Assembly (NCBI GenBank): GCA_937859105.1
Contig: CALMAD010000021.1
Coordinates: forward strand, 1-6,093
DNA length: 6,093 nucleotides
Source: an uncultured Propionibacteriaceae bacterium
GTDB lineage: Bacteria; Actinomycetota; Actinomycetes; Propionibacteriales; Propionibacteriaceae
Direction of reading: 5' to 3'
Shown here: in pieces, positions 4,952 to 6,093 of the stretch
Layout of the letters: every line of letters starts with the position of its first letter
Position numbering within the stretch: position 1 is the first letter of the stretch
The notes under the pieces: model-generated
The model's input: only the letters and a program-made list of their open reading frames with translations
Told to the model about the DNA's origin: nothing
The model's database searches: none
Translations under genes and position numbers: made by a program

Positions 4952-6082
4952 ATGAACGAGAACCACTCCTTGCAGACCAAGAATCCCGAAGGCGTCCGGG
5001 CGGGTGAGCGCGAATACGCCGGCTTCCTGGCCGGGCGTCCCTGGTGGCGCGGCGCGGTCGCGATCGCGCTGCTCGTCGGCGGCTGGGTGATCGTGACCGT
5101 CGGCCTGTCGGTGGGCGCGCTCGCGTTGTCGACGCTGCTCGGCCTGCCGACCGGCTTCGGCGAGGGGCCGTCCCGGATCACGCCGCTGATGTTCCTCGCC
5201 GTCAATCTGACGTGGGCGGCGCTGATCCCGTTGTCGTTGGGCATTCAGCGGCTGCTGTACGGGGAGGCGGCCAGCCTGCACTCGGTTGTCGGGCGGGTGC
5301 GCTGGGGCCTGCTGGTGCGTGTCGCGCTGGTGCTGGTGCCCGTGTATCTGCTCGTGAACGCGACGGGCGTGCTGGAGGGCTTCGGGGCCGGGGACCGCGG
5401 CCGGGACGCCGGGGCGTTCCTGCTCGTCTGCCTGCTGACGACGCCGCTGCAGGCCGCGGGCGAGGAGTACGCGTTCCGCGGGCTGCTGACCCGGGCGGTG
5501 GGCGGCTGGTTCCGCGGGGGGCGGGCCGCGCTGATCGTCGGCGGCCTGGTGAGCTCGCTCGTCTTCATGGTCGCGCACGGCGCCGGGGACGCCTGGCTCA
5601 ACGCGCACTACCTCTCGTTCGGGCTGGCGCTGACCGTCATCGCCTGGCGGACCGGCGGCCTCGAGGCCGGCGTCGCGATGCACGTGGTGAACAACATGGT
5701 CGCGTTGGGGGTCGGCGTCTGGGCCGGCCAGGACCTCGGCCAAATGGCCAACCGCCAGGCCGGCGTCGGCGGGCCGTTCATGCTGCTGCCCATCGCGTCG
5801 TCGATCGTCATCGCCGCGGTCGTCTGGTGGTGGACCGCCCGCCACCGCACCCCGCGCAGCGCCGTGCCCCCGCGCAGTGTCCTGTCCCCGCGCTCGGACG
5901 CCGTGTCCCCGCACAGCGCCGAGTCCCCGCGCTCGGACGCCCTGTCCCCGCGCTCGGACGCCGACGGCGCCGACGACGTCCCCGCCCCTCGGACGGCGGA
6001 GGCAGACCCGGGCGATGTGGAGGCCCGCTCCGACGCCGCAGCGGCCGGCGGCGGCGTCCCGTCGGGGGAGCGCCAGGGCTGA
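4952..6082 (+). CDS. CPBP-family intramembrane glutamic protease (Abi/CAAX-like)
   Basis: A 376-aa polytopic membrane protein with about seven or eight hydrophobic segments (roughly 33-63, 77-100, 119-139, 154-169, 192-208, 219-232, 236-258, 275-295). All CPBP motifs are present: EEYAFRG (171-177; E171, E172, R176), FMVAH (205-209, FxxxH) and MHVVNN (243-248; H244, N248). Members of this family cleave prenylated CAAX proteins or membrane peptides, or serve as bacteriocin self-immunity proteins; the substrate here is unknown. The tail (298-376) is hydrophilic, Ser/Pro/Arg/Asp-rich and repetitive, an unusual addition. The ATG at 4952 is preferred because the family core follows normally, though the nearby GGAGG is only 1 nt away and GGTGGGA is 11 nt away; an in-frame GTG at 4910 would add 14 residues. 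It follows the small cationic gene by 67 bp, with a dyad in that gap. Confidence 0.92.
   Translation: MNENHSLQTKNPEGVRAGEREYAGFLAGRPWWRGAVAIALLVGGWVIVTVGLSVGALALSTLLGLPTGFGEGPSRITPLMFLAVNLTWAALIPLSLGIQRLLYGEAASLHSVVGRVRWGLLVRVALVLVPVYLLVNATGVLEGFGAGDRGRDAGAFLLVCLLTTPLQAAGEEYAFRGLLTRAVGGWFRGGRAALIVGGLVSSLVFMVAHGAGDAWLNAHYLSFGLALTVIAWRTGGLEAGVAMHVVNNMVALGVGVWAGQDLGQMANRQAGVGGPFMLLPIASSIVIAAVVWWWTARHRTPRSAVPPRSVLSPRSDAVSPHSAESPRSDALSPRSDADGADDVPAPRTAEADPGDVEARSDAAAAGGGVPSGERQG
5882..5962 (+). repeat. Degenerate 18/21-bp repeats in the CPBP tail
   Basis: The unit CTGTCCCCGCGCTCGGACGCC (LSPRSDA) occurs identically at 5882-5902 and 5942-5962, with a one-codon variant (ESPRSDA) at 5921-5941 and a shorter copy VSPHSA at 5903-5920. 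Weaker copies (TPRSA, VPPRSV) extend leftward to about 5849. The result is a disordered Ser/Pro/Asp tail on the membrane protein. Confidence 0.85.
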
Positions 6083-6093
6083 CCGGCCCGACC

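Overview
The window comes from a very GC-rich bacterium. The coding regions use almost only G or C at third codon positions, and the gene content (a MoeZ-type adenylyltransferase–rhodanese fusion, a LacI-family repressor of the 'SVMTVSNAFNRP' type, a CPBP protease) points to an actinobacterium. A Thermomonosporaceae/Actinomadura-like relative is possible, but that is a guess from style, not a proven assignment. No mobile element, CRISPR array, tRNA or rRNA is visible.

Layout: positions 1-294 hold no convincing gene. They contain several short palindromes (1-190) and three stem-loops (191-284) just past the end of a leftward operon. That operon (minus strand, 3408 to 295) reads moeZ-like gene -> FAD-dependent monooxygenase -> PhzF-family isomerase. 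The first junction is 16 bp; the second is a 4-bp ATGA overlap. A 133-bp divergent intergenic region (3409-3541) separates it from a rightward LacI-family regulator (3542-4588). This region carries a CG-centred 14-bp palindrome that looks like a textbook LacI-family operator. The regulator is followed by a stem-loop, then a small alanine-rich cationic protein of unknown function (4654-4884) and a CPBP-family membrane protease (4952-6082). A perfect 14-bp dyad overlaps the stop codon of the small gene, in the gap before the CPBP gene.

How they may work together: the divergent LacI repressor probably controls itself and the three-enzyme operon through the single shared operator. The operon joins an enzyme that activates sulfur-carrier proteins, a flavin hydroxylase and a PhzF-type isomerase/epimerase. 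This looks like a small metabolite-tailoring or catabolic cassette rather than housekeeping molybdenum cofactor synthesis, but no substrate can be read from the sequence. The small cationic protein followed by a CPBP (Abi) protein resembles, in layout only, bacteriocin/immunity pairs. The most checkable new points are the operator, the unusual gene combination under a LacI regulator, and the small-protein/CPBP pair with its own dyad.
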